NCBI RefSeq assembly: GCF_010500845.1
Contig: NZ_JAAAMI010000008.1
Location: 123,065-187,064, forward strand
From: Flagellimonas sediminis
GTDB lineage: Bacteria > Bacteroidota > Bacteroidia > Flavobacteriales > Flavobacteriaceae
Direction: 5' to 3'
DNA length: 64,000 bases
Position numbers and translations under genes: made by a program. A model generated the notes under the pieces. That model did no database searches. It was not told where the DNA came from and was given only the letters and a program-made list of their open reading frames with translations. Positions 54,600-63,255 of the stretch are shown piece by piece (position 1 is the stretch's first letter; each line of letters starts with the position of its first letter).

Positions 54600-55423
54600 A
54601 AACCTATAGTAAACATATAATTTTTTTTGCTTTACTCTTCACAATCTCTTTCGGATTTGGTCAAGAGACTCGACTTATTTTAAATGGCACGGTCAAAAGC
54701 CTTAACACTGAGGTTGAAGGCGTACACATTCTAAACCTTACTAGCAAGAGAGGGACCATAACCGATTCGTATGGACGTTTTTCTATAGGTGTCATATCAA
54801 AGGATACACTATTATTTTCATCTGTTCAACTAAAGCATAAATATCTGGTTGTAACAGAGGATATTTTATCCTCCAACCATTTGAGGATAGATTTAGAGGA
54901 GCTTATCAACGAATTGGAAGAAGTGGTTGTAAGACCATATAATCTGACTGGAATCTTGGACAAGGACATTTCAGCATTAAGGTTATCAAAAAATGTTGAT
55001 GCTTCTTCTTTGGGGCTTCCCAATGCCGATGTGAGGGTCCTTTCCCAATATGAACGAAAACTGTTTGAAGCTGATAATGGAAAGTTTGTTAATTTGTATG
55101 GACACTACTTTGGATTGGGAATTAGCATCAATCTGCATAAAATTCTAAATAGAGCATCGGGGAGAACCAAAAAGCTAAAAAAATTGGTAGAACAAAATGA
55201 ACAAACTATTAAATTAGAGGAGTTTGAGTATTTGTTCAACGATTCCCTTCGATTGCAGGAATTAAAAATCCCCTTTTCAAAAAAAGAACAATTTTTCGTT
55301 TATTGTCTCGCTGATTCCAATTTTGTTGATCTCATAGAAGCCGAAGACCACTTGGGAATATTAGAGCTTATTAAGAAGAAAAGCAAAATATTTATATCAG
55401 AAAACCGACACCAACCTTTTTGA
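54596..55423 (+). CDS. Second secreted CarboxypepD_reg-like protein of the cluster
   Basis: 275 residues with signal peptide (HIIFFALLFTISFGFGQ) and an N-terminal carboxypeptidase-regulatory-like domain (LNGTVKSLNTEVEGVHILNLTSKRG, then ELEEVVVRPYNL). The rest is helical, with no known domain. Its ATG overlaps the M50 stop (ATGA), so translation is coupled. Last gene of the rightward operon. Confidence 0.7.
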   Translation: MKTYSKHIIFFALLFTISFGFGQETRLILNGTVKSLNTEVEGVHILNLTSKRGTITDSYGRFSIGVISKDTLLFSSVQLKHKYLVVTEDILSSNHLRIDLEELINELEEVVVRPYNLTGILDKDISALRLSKNVDASSLGLPNADVRVLSQYERKLFEADNGKFVNLYGHYFGLGISINLHKILNRASGRTKKLKKLVEQNEQTIKLEEFEYLFNDSLRLQELKIPFSKKEQFFVYCLADSNFVDLIEAEDHLGILELIKKKSKIFISENRHQPF

Positions 55424-55853
55424 TTCGGATGCTTTCGCACACTTCGAATCTTTAGCCTGATTCTAGTCCTAGACCCATTTTGAAGTACTCGATTGGGGCC
55501 TTTACTTTGCTCTGTAAAACTAACTCAAAAACGTAATAGAGCAAAATTTCCGAATTACTATAAATTCGTAGAAACGAATTCCTCTGTATGTAGATACCCA
55601 AAAAAATTAAAAATTGTCATCAAAATACTGGATTCCCACATATTTCAACCACACCCATCCTTTTTTCATACCCACATTATGCAAAAAAACGACAGATAGC
55701 ACCCTAAGTGGAAGTCACCAAATATTATTACATTATTTTTATGGACTCAGCACCCTTCGGGTGTAGCCTTCCCCAAAAATGTAAGGCTACACCTCTACGG
55801 TGTTTGTGGTGTCTATTAGCTTTCTAATGGGAGCAGTGTATTGAAACCGTTAT
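55424..55853. other. Intergenic region with a strong inverted repeat
   Basis: 430 bases between the converging cluster operon and ABC genes. The main structure is an 11-bp perfect inverted repeat, GGTGTAGCCTT (55760-55770) with AAGGCTACACC (55783-55793), next to a small CACCC-TTC-GGGTG hairpin. The latter resembles the terminator-like hairpin at 61951. A 68-codon frame at 55493-55699 has no family likeness and is probably chance. Confidence 0.5.
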
Positions 55854-56534
55854 TTATTTCAGTTCAAGTTTGTCAATTTTATTTCCGACTGTAAATTCTT
55901 TCATTTTTTTTTCGAGATTTTTAAAATCAGCTTTTTCTACTTTGTTTATAATTTCTCCGTTTTTCATTAAATATATTTCATCACAAGTATTCTCTAAAGT
56001 TGAAAATATATGAGATGAAATAATTACTGTTTTCTCTAATTTTTTAAATCTTTTTATGATTTCAGTTATGATTAAATTACTTTGTATATCAACACCATTG
56101 AAGGGTTCGTCTAAAATAAACACATTATTTTCCTGTAAAAGTATGGCGGTTAAAGCCAATTTCTTTTTCATTCCAGTCGAGTAGGTTGATGCATATTGAT
56201 TCAATGGTAAACCAAAAATGTTTTTGTTCTCAATTTTGGTTATTTCTGTTTGTCTTGCATTGGCAAGTAGCTGTATATATTCTTTTCCGGTAATTTTAGA
56301 GAAAAAATATGGTTCTGTCAATAAAAGTCCTAGATGGTCTTTTAATTCTGTAAAGTCGGACAAGATATTCCCTTTATAGCTTTCAAGTCCTGAAATACAC
56401 CTAAATAGGGTTGTTTTTCCTGCTCCATTTTCTCCAACAATTCCATATATTTTACCTTTTTTAAATTCTAAATCTATTGAATTTAGAACTTGTTTTTTAC
56501 CATAAAATTTTGATAGTCTTTCAATTTTAATCAT
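55854..56534 (-). CDS. ABC transporter ATP-binding protein
   Basis: 226 residues. Walker A GENGAGKTT, Q-loop region LLLTEPYF, degenerate signature YSTGMKKKLAL (in place of LSGGQ), Walker B NVFILDEPFNGVD, and H-loop ISSHIF. This form is common in bacteriocin or peptide self-protection/export transporters of the ABC-2 type. It follows the permease gene with an 8-base overlap. The two genes converge on the RiPP-like operon and are likely its exporter or immunity system, which is inference. Confidence 0.88.
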   Translation of the reverse strand: MIKIERLSKFYGKKQVLNSIDLEFKKGKIYGIVGENGAGKTTLFRCISGLESYKGNILSDFTELKDHLGLLLTEPYFFSKITGKEYIQLLANARQTEITKIENKNIFGLPLNQYASTYSTGMKKKLALTAILLQENNVFILDEPFNGVDIQSNLIITEIIKRFKKLEKTVIISSHIFSTLENTCDEIYLMKNGEIINKVEKADFKNLEKKMKEFTVGNKIDKLELK

Positions 56535-57447
56535 TTAAAAGAGCATTTAACTTTTTAATTGATCGGGAATAAAAGAGAGGAATAAATATTAAAAGTACTG
56601 GTGGAAGCATAAAACTTATTGCAATTAAAATTCCTTGAGACATGTTCATTTCTTTCGGAAAAGACGAATATTTAGCAAAAATCATTGATGTGAGATAAGC
56701 ATAGCACAACAGAAAAAATACAATTAAAATATCGATTTCCCTATAAAATGAAATACTTAAAGCCATTATAATTGGTAAACTTAAAAATGTAAAATAGATT
56801 AAGCACGTTTTCGTTTTTTCTATTAAAAATTCTTTTGGAGATAGATTGTAATTCCAGACGAAATATTCGTTTTCCATTTTTGGATAATACGAAAAACAAG
56901 TCAATCCAATTAATAGCATGGAAAAAACACCAAGGTTAAAATTTCCAACTGATATTGAAACATAAGTTAAGAAATAAGTTATTGGAAAAACAAAGAATGT
57001 CTTTCTAAATCCAATAGTAAATTCAAATGGTTTTTTGCTAAATGGTGTTGGGATTGTCACATTTAAATCTGTACTAAAGTTGAACAGTGTGATTACAAAT
57101 ACACATAAATTTAATATAAGAGAAAAGACAAATTGTTTCTGATAGATTAAAAAAAGAGTAAAAGGCAAAGAATAAAGAATATTTTCTGATATTCTCAATT
57201 TTTTGTATTTGCCTTTATTGAAAATAGATTTTAAGAAATCATTTCTTTTGGGTTCACTTAATTTTGAAATGAAACTTAATGCAAATAATCCATAAGCATA
57301 ATTCGCAAATTCTGTTTTTTGAAATAGGTAATAGGACAGCAATATAAAAACTGAAGGTAAAAGAGCATATCCAATCAAAAGTGGAATTCCGAAATCAATC
57401 ATTTTCCGGTTCAGCATTTTAAATTGGAGTTGGAAATATTCTTTCAT
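56527..57447 (-). CDS. ABC transporter permease
   Basis: Membrane protein of 306 residues with about six to eight hydrophobic helices (e.g. IDFGIPLLIGYALLPSVFIL, GILIAISFMLPPVLLIFIPL). The frame opens at a TTG (57453), but ATG at 57447 (MKEYFQLQFKM) is more likely. It forms one unit with the ATPase gene. Parts of this gene and its upstream DNA recur in damaged form at 61737-61945. GC content is low like the rest of the region. Confidence 0.75.
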   Translation of the reverse strand: MKEYFQLQFKMLNRKMIDFGIPLLIGYALLPSVFILLSYYLFQKTEFANYAYGLFALSFISKLSEPKRNDFLKSIFNKGKYKKLRISENILYSLPFTLFLIYQKQFVFSLILNLCVFVITLFNFSTDLNVTIPTPFSKKPFEFTIGFRKTFFVFPITYFLTYVSISVGNFNLGVFSMLLIGLTCFSYYPKMENEYFVWNYNLSPKEFLIEKTKTCLIYFTFLSLPIIMALSISFYREIDILIVFFLLCYAYLTSMIFAKYSSFPKEMNMSQGILIAISFMLPPVLLIFIPLFYSRSIKKLNALLND

Positions 57448-57520
57448 TTGCAATTTTTGTCATAATGATCGGCAACCGCTCATATCCTGAACTTTCTTGG
57501 GAATATACATCCAAATTTTA

Positions 57521-57735
57521 GTTGGCTATGCCCAATTACCGTAATTTATCGTTCAGTATGGCCTCCATGGTCTTGGAGTATTTACTTGCCATCTAAGATA
57601 AAGATATCATTGAAGTTTTTCCTATTTTTCGATGTAATGGGTATAAATCGTTCCATCGATTTTTAATGGAACTCAACGGACAGAATTCGACTTTTTGAAG
57701 GAAGAAATTGAAATTATTATCAATAAACCACTCCA
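57521..57735. repeat. Repeat unit upstream of the ABC permease
   Basis: 57521-57666 matches 61796-61943 at roughly 90% by eye, and 57663-57735 resembles 49664-49735. On the minus strand the unit holds a small frame (57592 to 57536) reading MASKYSKTMEAILNDKLR. The second copy keeps it with one Lys/Arg and one silent change. No transposase was recognised. Confidence 0.7.
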
Positions 57736-57852
57736 TATCAAAAGTGCTTGATTTTTAATTGTATATATCCCAATCTTTAGACCAAGTCCGGTCCATTTTT
57801 AGTTAAAGATTTACACTTATCATAATCAAATAGCCTAGTTCATGAATTCATT

Positions 57853-58833
57853 TTAGGGCCTGTTGGCAACCGTTATTTTCCCATTCCGCCATCCTTTGGG
57901 TAGATGTAGGTCCATTCCTGTTTCATTTTCAACATCTATCAATTCATTCCTAAGGTCAATGCTTCTTAATCCAATATTGGCTCTATTTTTATTTACAGTT
58001 TCAAGAACTGTATCGTCTGGAATGGCCCCAAGAAATCCATAGGATGTCAACTCATGATCATGTAAACCAGCAATTCTCCAGTCTTCTATTTGAGCTAATT
58101 CATATGGGGATATTTCACCTTGCTTCAATGCATTCAATAATTTTGGTTTTAATTGAGCATATATTGTGTCTTTCGAGTTGTATTTCACTGATATTGAATT
58201 GTGATGACTTAAAATCACCGAGCCCCATAGGTTATTCCCAATAAGTCGTTCACCTGGATAACCGTACTCATTTAAAATTTGCTCCAGTTTCTCAAGTTGT
58301 TGTTCGCTATGAGGAGCAAACTTTTTTTGAGAATACCTCCTTTTGGCCTTTTGTCCAATTCTAAGTAATGCCCCAAATGCTTTTTTCTGGTCTTTTTTGA
58401 ACATTTCATGGACTTGTTCTTTTACCTGAAAGTTTATTTTGGATAGGTAGGTTTTGTGAAGGGAATCATATGCTGACATAAGTTTAGCCCATTCCGGTTG
58501 TTCCCTTAAAGATTGCAAATTTTTATTCTTGTTGATGCTTTCCAATGACCAACCAGCCTTGATTCCCAGCCTTACAAAATTCAACCCTGATTTATAATCG
58601 TTATCATATGCGCTGAGTTCAGTAGCAACTTTGATATCTCTTAGAAATAAGAAATTAAATTGATTGAAAAGAGAATCAAATTTATTAATTGCAGAAGTGT
58701 ATTTTCCTTCAACAATTAGCTCTTCACATTCAATTACTTTCGAATGGTAGTTCATGTAGTTTTCTTGGGCATTACTCTTAGTGGAAACTAAAAAATGGCC
58801 TATTAGAACAAGGGTTAGGGAAAATTTTTTCAT
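57853..58833 (-). CDS. Secreted protein with DUF6624-like domain
   Basis: 326 residues from MKKFSLTL (a TTG lies one codon upstream). Signal peptide ends near KSNAQ. An N-terminal TPR-like region (YTSAINKFDSLFNQ, LNFVRLGIKAGWSLES) leads to a C-terminal part, EYGYPGERLIGNNLWGSVILSHHNS, ALKQGEISPYELAQIEDWRIAG and YGFLGAIPDD, that resembles DUF6624. Function unknown. AT-rich like its neighbours. Confidence 0.6.
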   Translation of the reverse strand: MKKFSLTLVLIGHFLVSTKSNAQENYMNYHSKVIECEELIVEGKYTSAINKFDSLFNQFNFLFLRDIKVATELSAYDNDYKSGLNFVRLGIKAGWSLESINKNKNLQSLREQPEWAKLMSAYDSLHKTYLSKINFQVKEQVHEMFKKDQKKAFGALLRIGQKAKRRYSQKKFAPHSEQQLEKLEQILNEYGYPGERLIGNNLWGSVILSHHNSISVKYNSKDTIYAQLKPKLLNALKQGEISPYELAQIEDWRIAGLHDHELTSYGFLGAIPDDTVLETVNKNRANIGLRSIDLRNELIDVENETGMDLHLPKGWRNGKITVANRP

Positions 58834-58927
58834 CAAACAGGAGATTGTATTTTTTGGTTAAATGGTTGTCAACGGTTTCGGCTATGGGTGTTGCGTGGTT
58901 TAGTGGTTAACTCAGCAACTTCTTCAC

Positions 58928-59419
58928 TTATTCCCCACCATATTTTACAGGTATTCCGGCACTTTTGGATTCTATGGTCCATAAGAGACTGACTATCCAC
59001 CATCGATCGCCATAATATGTTAATTGATAGCTGTTTATTCCTTTTTCTTCAGCTCCCTCAGAGTCCTTGCCATAAAAAGTCTGGAATACTTGGGCAATTC
59101 CATTGTATTGATCAACAACTTTATGAATTTCTTTTTCAAGATATCCTTGTTCATAGTAAGGATCTTTCAAGAGGATGAGGAAATCATTAAGTGATACGGT
59201 TTCAGCATTTGTAACATCAGCAACTGTAAATATGGCCGATGGATGAAATAAGTTCCTAATTGCTATAGTATCCATTTTCTCGCCCTTTTCGATGGTTATT
59301 TGATCAAGTAGTTCATCGATAATTCCGTTAATGGATTTAACGGTAACATCAGTTTTTTCTTGAGCTATGGAACTAATTGAAGCGGTCAAGAAAATTATTG
59401 TGCAAAGAAAATGTTTCAT
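58928..59419 (-). CDS. Secreted NTF2/SnoaL-like protein
   Basis: 163 residues from MKHFLCTIIFLT, with a signal peptide ending at SSIAQ. The frame opens 27 codons earlier, but that part is not signal-like. The body (IIDELLDQITIEKGEKMDTIAIRNLFHPSAIF, QVFQTFYGKD, YQLTYYGDRWWIVSLLW) has the cone-fold pattern of SnoaL/NTF2-like proteins with the terminal WW. Activity unknown. Confidence 0.6.
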   Translation of the reverse strand: MKHFLCTIIFLTASISSIAQEKTDVTVKSINGIIDELLDQITIEKGEKMDTIAIRNLFHPSAIFTVADVTNAETVSLNDFLILLKDPYYEQGYLEKEIHKVVDQYNGIAQVFQTFYGKDSEGAEEKGINSYQLTYYGDRWWIVSLLWTIESKSAGIPVKYGGE

Positions 59420-59556
59420 ATTGTGTTTATTTATTGTTGCTAACTTGATTATATGGGTATAAAATACATCTATATACACCAAAAAAAGGAATGTAATCAA
59501 TCAATTTAATCTTGGTTTTATTATTTTCGGTTATAACAAGTAGGCAACCGACCTTA

Positions 59557-60855
59557 TTACTTAAGTCTCTCTATTATCATTGATGTAAAGTAGTTGATTC
59601 CCGTTTTTATACAACTTTCATCAACAGCAAAATTTGGTGAATGAGGCATGGAAACTATTCCTTTTTCAAAATTTGATGCACCCAATAAAAAATAGACTCC
59701 CGGAATTTCACGTTGAAACAGTGCAAAATCATCCCCACGTCCGTCAGGTATAGCTCCATAAAGGGGGAGAACGTGTTCATTTCCGTAAATCTTACTTATT
59801 GTAGGTATGGTCAATGAAGTTAATCGTTCATCATTAAGCACTAGCGCTGTCTCATAATAAAATGAACTATTTAAAAATTGATCTGAATAGTCCGATCCTT
59901 TAAATTTCTTTTTTATTTGACTTAAAAGAAAGTCTAATTGAGTTTCCTTTTCAGCACTTAGATAGGCCCTAATTGTAATCTTCTTATCACTTTCTTTAAC
60001 AGCAATATTTGAATCAACGGTAATATAATCCTTAAATATGGTATTTGGATTTCCCAATCCTATATTGGGGTCCAATAGATTTTTATTGTCCCAGAATTCA
60101 CTTTCAGGTGAAACATTTTGAAGATGTAAAAAAAGCTCTTTCGTAAACTGAATAAGAGCCGTTTTCTCCTTTGTGTTTTTTAAGGTAATTTGAATTCCCT
60201 TATAGTCTGCATAAGGGTTTCTTGCTTTGGTAGTAACAATCCCCTCAGACATAGGTGCAATGTGTAATGCATAAATTTCTTCTGGGTCTATACTATTGAG
60301 CAGGCCATGATCAAGCATGGCTTTTGCCCCCGCCAAATTTTCTTCTGATGGTTGAAAGATGAAGTAAATAGTTCCTGTAAGGCTTTCTTTTAAACTTGTT
60401 AAAACATTAGCTATCCCAAGTGCAATAGTTGTATGTACATCGTGTCCACAAATATGTCTTACACCTTTAATTTTTGATGAAAAATCGACAACATCGGGAT
60501 GGTCGGAAGCAAGGGCATCAATATCTGCTCTCCAAGCAATATGCTTTCCTTTCTTACCAGTTTTTAAGATTCCAAGGACTCCATGACCACCTATTCCAGT
60601 TTTAACTTCAAGGCCCAAGGATAAAAGGTATTCAGCAATCTTTTTGGAAGTTCTTTTCTCTTGCCCTGACACTTCGGGATTGGTATGAAAGTCCCTGCGA
60701 ATTTTTACAAAGCTATCGAAAATTTTGTCGGTTCGCTCTTGGACTTTCAAATGTGTGGATGGTTCAACAGTTGTATTTTGGCCACTGGAAACAAGTCCAA
60801 AAAAGAGGAATTGAGTAATTAAGGCTGTTTTGGTTATTTTATTATTTGAAGTCAT
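59557..60855 (-). CDS. Secreted M20D-family amidohydrolase
   Basis: 432 residues with a signal peptide. Motifs: FVKIRRDFHTNPEVSGQE, WRADIDAL, RHICGHDVHTTIALGI, FIFQPSEENLAGAKAML, and DGRGDDFALFQ in place of the usual C-terminal histidine segment, which continues to VSMPHSPNFAVDE. It is an envelope counterpart of the cytoplasmic enzyme at 48370. Substrate unknown. Confidence 0.85.
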   Translation of the reverse strand: MTSNNKITKTALITQFLFFGLVSSGQNTTVEPSTHLKVQERTDKIFDSFVKIRRDFHTNPEVSGQEKRTSKKIAEYLLSLGLEVKTGIGGHGVLGILKTGKKGKHIAWRADIDALASDHPDVVDFSSKIKGVRHICGHDVHTTIALGIANVLTSLKESLTGTIYFIFQPSEENLAGAKAMLDHGLLNSIDPEEIYALHIAPMSEGIVTTKARNPYADYKGIQITLKNTKEKTALIQFTKELFLHLQNVSPESEFWDNKNLLDPNIGLGNPNTIFKDYITVDSNIAVKESDKKITIRAYLSAEKETQLDFLLSQIKKKFKGSDYSDQFLNSSFYYETALVLNDERLTSLTIPTISKIYGNEHVLPLYGAIPDGRGDDFALFQREIPGVYFLLGASNFEKGIVSMPHSPNFAVDESCIKTGINYFTSMIIERLK

Positions 60856-60932
60856 TTTTACAATATTATGGAACTAACTATTGCAAAAATGAAACATCAT
60901 CGGCTTTTCTACCTGACACATTTGTGACAAAA

Positions 60933-61523
60933 TCATTTTTTGGCGATCTTACTCCGTATTCTGCTCAATGATTGCCGTTCTATACCCAAGTACGTTGCTA
61001 AATGCGTTAAACTAATTCTGTTTACAAGGTCTGGGTTTCGGTCTATAAAATTCAAGTAACGCTCTTCAGCTGTCTCAAACAAAAGACTTTCTACCCTGTC
61101 GGTTTGCACGGTCAAAACATATTCGGCTATCAACCTACCATACCTTTCACTTGTTTTAAATTTACCGTACCCTTCTTGAATTTTATCATATGGCAATTTT
61201 ATGATTACCGATGGCTCAAGACATTCGATAAAATACTTTGATGGTTTTTGCCTTATGAATGCGGGATAATCTGTGGCATAGTTATTTTCAATTATAAAAC
61301 CCGTTGTTATTTTGTTTCCTTTTTCATTGACGTAGTATCTTCTCAAAAGTCCCTTGCAAACAAATCCCACTTCCTTTTGAACCTCCCCGCTTTTAAATAA
61401 AAATTCTTTTTTGCCATACTTTTCTATAATAAGATATGAGGAAATGAAAGTTAGTTCCTCCGAGCTCAAATCAGGAAATTGTTCTAGGTAAGATTTGATA
61501 TAAACCTTAAACTCTTGCTCCAT
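60933..61523 (-). CDS. Crp/Fnr-family transcriptional regulator
   Basis: 196 residues with an N-terminal cyclic-nucleotide-binding fold (FLFKSGEVQKEVGFVCKGLLRRYYV) and a C-terminal HTH (VNRISLTHLATYLGIERQSLSRIRSKI). No Fnr-type cysteine cluster is seen, so it does not sense oxygen by iron-sulfur. The effector is unknown. The palindrome at 32556 is a conceivable target, but so are other sites. Confidence 0.88.
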   Translation of the reverse strand: MEQEFKVYIKSYLEQFPDLSSEELTFISSYLIIEKYGKKEFLFKSGEVQKEVGFVCKGLLRRYYVNEKGNKITTGFIIENNYATDYPAFIRQKPSKYFIECLEPSVIIKLPYDKIQEGYGKFKTSERYGRLIAEYVLTVQTDRVESLLFETAEERYLNFIDRNPDLVNRISLTHLATYLGIERQSLSRIRSKIAKK

Positions 61524-61736
61524 TCGGGATGTTTCTTTAGCTTATTACCAATGTATGGCTGAACAAAGTTACGTTCAGTCCGTAGCGTATTTATAATTTA
61601 ATTATTTAAGACAATTATATACTCAAGAGTAACACACAAGATACTTCCATACAATTTACAATTAATACGTTCGATTAATGTAATTTAAAGAATTACACTT
61701 AATATATAAGCAAACAAATATAATATATCGCTCTGT

Positions 61737-61945
61737 ATAAGAGAAAAGACAAACTGTTCCTGATGTTCTCAATTTTTGTACTTGTCTTTTTTTAATTGGC
61801 TACACCAATTTCCGTAATTTATCGTTCAGTATGGCTTCCATGGTCTTGGAGTATCTACTTGCCATTTAAGATAAAGATATCATTGAAGTTTTGTTCCTAT
61901 TTTTCGATGTAATGGATATGAATCGTTCCATTGATTTTGTCATGG
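61737..61945. repeat. Degraded second copy of the ABC permease 5' region
   Basis: 61737-61764 matches 57116-57143 in 26 of 28 bases. 61759-61789 then matches 57186-57214, as if the 47 bases between two CTGAT repeats had been lost. 61796-61943 matches 57521-57666. So parts of the permease gene and its upstream flank are fused with a large internal deletion. Confidence 0.7.
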
Positions 61946-61950
61946 GATCG

Positions 61951-61971
61951 GCACCCTTACGGGTGCTTTTT
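61951..61971 (+). terminator. Terminator-like hairpin
   Basis: GCACCC (61951-61956) pairs with GGGTGC (61961-61966), followed by TTTTT. No gene on the plus strand ends here, so it is probably a leftover of the repeat unit. Confidence 0.5.
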
Positions 61972-62175
61972 GTGGAAAGGGGGAAAAGAGGGGATTTCCA
62001 AAGATACTTTTTCCCTTCAGGATACAGACAATCCCATTGGTTCGAGATGGGCAATGAATGAATACCTGCTAAGCCCGTCTTTTCCTTAAATGATATTTTG
62101 ATCATGCCGGGCACATCTTAAGAAGCCTTTCGAATAATCTCCAAACTCATTTATCCATACAAATGATTAAATATG

Positions 62176-62212
62176 CAATTGTATGTATATACAATTGTAC
62201 ATGTGTACAATT
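62176..62212. repeat. Chain of CAATTGTA palindromes
   Basis: CAATTGTAT (62176-62184) and ATACAATTG (62189-62197) form a 9-bp inverted repeat. AATTGTAC (62193-62200) with GTACAATT (62205-62212) overlaps it. The overlapping symmetric units look like multiple sites for a DNA-binding protein, or a small origin or recombination site. Function unknown. Confidence 0.45.
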
Positions 62213-62460
62213 ATATAATTATACGAATGAAGAGTTGTTTTAATATTTGAACAAATCTGATGAGCACTTAATTAATGTAATGGTACGAAGGGGTATATTG
62301 AGCAATGTTGATTTTCACGTTCCCTTACCTGGATGCCATACTCCTTTTGTTTTTTTCTCCCTTTCCACTTTTCATTCCTACAAAGGTTAGAATAGATCAA
62401 GGAAAAACGTATCGGCGTAAACTTTCAAAAATGGGAACTGTCAACTATAAGATGGATTTT

Positions 62461-63255
62461 TTAAAGACCGATCCCTTTGTTTTTCCACCTCCTTTTTCTG
62501 GAAGGAGGAGTAAAACGCAAGCCTTTCGACTTTGCATATGCCTCGACGATCCCTGCCCATCTTAGGCCAAGTTCGGGCCAAGAACCCGGGATAATGGAAT
62601 TTTCCGTTAAGATAAGACGGTTGCTTTCACTTTTTCGGTCCGTTGCCCTGTTGAAATTGCCCAGGGCGGACAGGTCACCGGCCAAACCGCTGGGAAGTCC
62701 CTCAACGTTGAAGATGGTGCCAAACTCTTTACCGATGAACATACTTTCCCTTTTCATAAGCTCGGTATGCAGTCTTTCAAGGGAATACAGTCCACAGAGC
62801 AACAAAAGGTCCCCAAAATCCTTTTGGGTCCCGCGATTTACGGCCGACACCAATTTCAATGCCCCGATGTCGAGTTCATTGATCAATCTAATGTTGTCAA
62901 ATGTTTCTATGGGATGGAGCAATGGAATATTTTGGATGATGTCTATTTTGATCGGGACCCCGTTCCTTTGTACGTTCACCCTGAGAAAGGCCATTTGATT
63001 GTCCCCGAAGTTTTCCTCCAAGAGGCCTAAAAGCCCGTCTTTGAAGGTCGATCTGAAATAGGCACTTATTGCCCTCAATCTTTCGACCCCGACCACACCT
63101 TGGGAAAAGAGGTCGATGTCCGTGGAGACCCTATGATTGTGCCGGATAGCGAGGTTGGTGCCACCTCCAAGGTTAAAGTCCCTTAAATAATCTGCTTGCA
63201 TCAATTGGACGATGACGCTTTTCAGCTCGTCCGAAACGGCTTGGTCGACGGCCAT
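62461..63255 (-). CDS. AbiEii/AbiGii-like nucleotidyltransferase
   Basis: 264 residues from MAVDQAVSD (the frame opens at 63366, but 63255 overlaps the partner stop as TAATG). The nucleotidyltransferase signature is NLGGGTNLAIRHNHRVSTDIDLFS: the GGT loop and D46-I-D48. Such proteins are the toxin of AbiE-type abortive-infection systems, which add nucleotides to tRNA. The upstream gene is the small DUF6922-like protein and not a classical AbiEi, so the activity as a toxin is uncertain. Confidence 0.8.
   Translation of the reverse strand: MAVDQAVSDELKSVIVQLMQADYLRDFNLGGGTNLAIRHNHRVSTDIDLFSQGVVGVERLRAISAYFRSTFKDGLLGLLEENFGDNQMAFLRVNVQRNGVPIKIDIIQNIPLLHPIETFDNIRLINELDIGALKLVSAVNRGTQKDFGDLLLLCGLYSLERLHTELMKRESMFIGKEFGTIFNVEGLPSGLAGDLSALGNFNRATDRKSESNRLILTENSIIPGSWPELGLRWAGIVEAYAKSKGLRFTPPSRKRRWKNKGIGL

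Larger units (their letters stand above)
61524..62460. other. Gene-poor AT-rich region with repeats
   Basis: Nearly 940 bases without a credible gene. It holds the degraded copy of the permease/upstream unit (61737-61945), a terminator-like hairpin (61951-61971) and a cluster of CAATTGTA palindromes (62176-62212). The frames at 61866-62114 and 62305-62565 lack any family likeness. Confidence 0.6.

Noticed and set aside
55493..55699. 68-codon plus-strand ORF after the cluster operon
   Set aside because: Composition and sequence give no sign of a protein family, and there is no promoter-like or coupled start.
61866..62114. 82-codon minus-strand ORF
   Set aside because: It lies in the degraded repeat region and crosses the terminator-like hairpin at 61951. 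The translation resembles no family.
62305..62565. 86-codon plus-strand ORF
   Set aside because: It overlaps the end of the AbiEii-like gene on the other strand and shows no coding signature.
62477..62998. 173-codon plus-strand ORF
   Set aside because: Antisense shadow of the AbiEii-like nucleotidyltransferase, whose minus-strand frame has a clear GGT...DxD motif.
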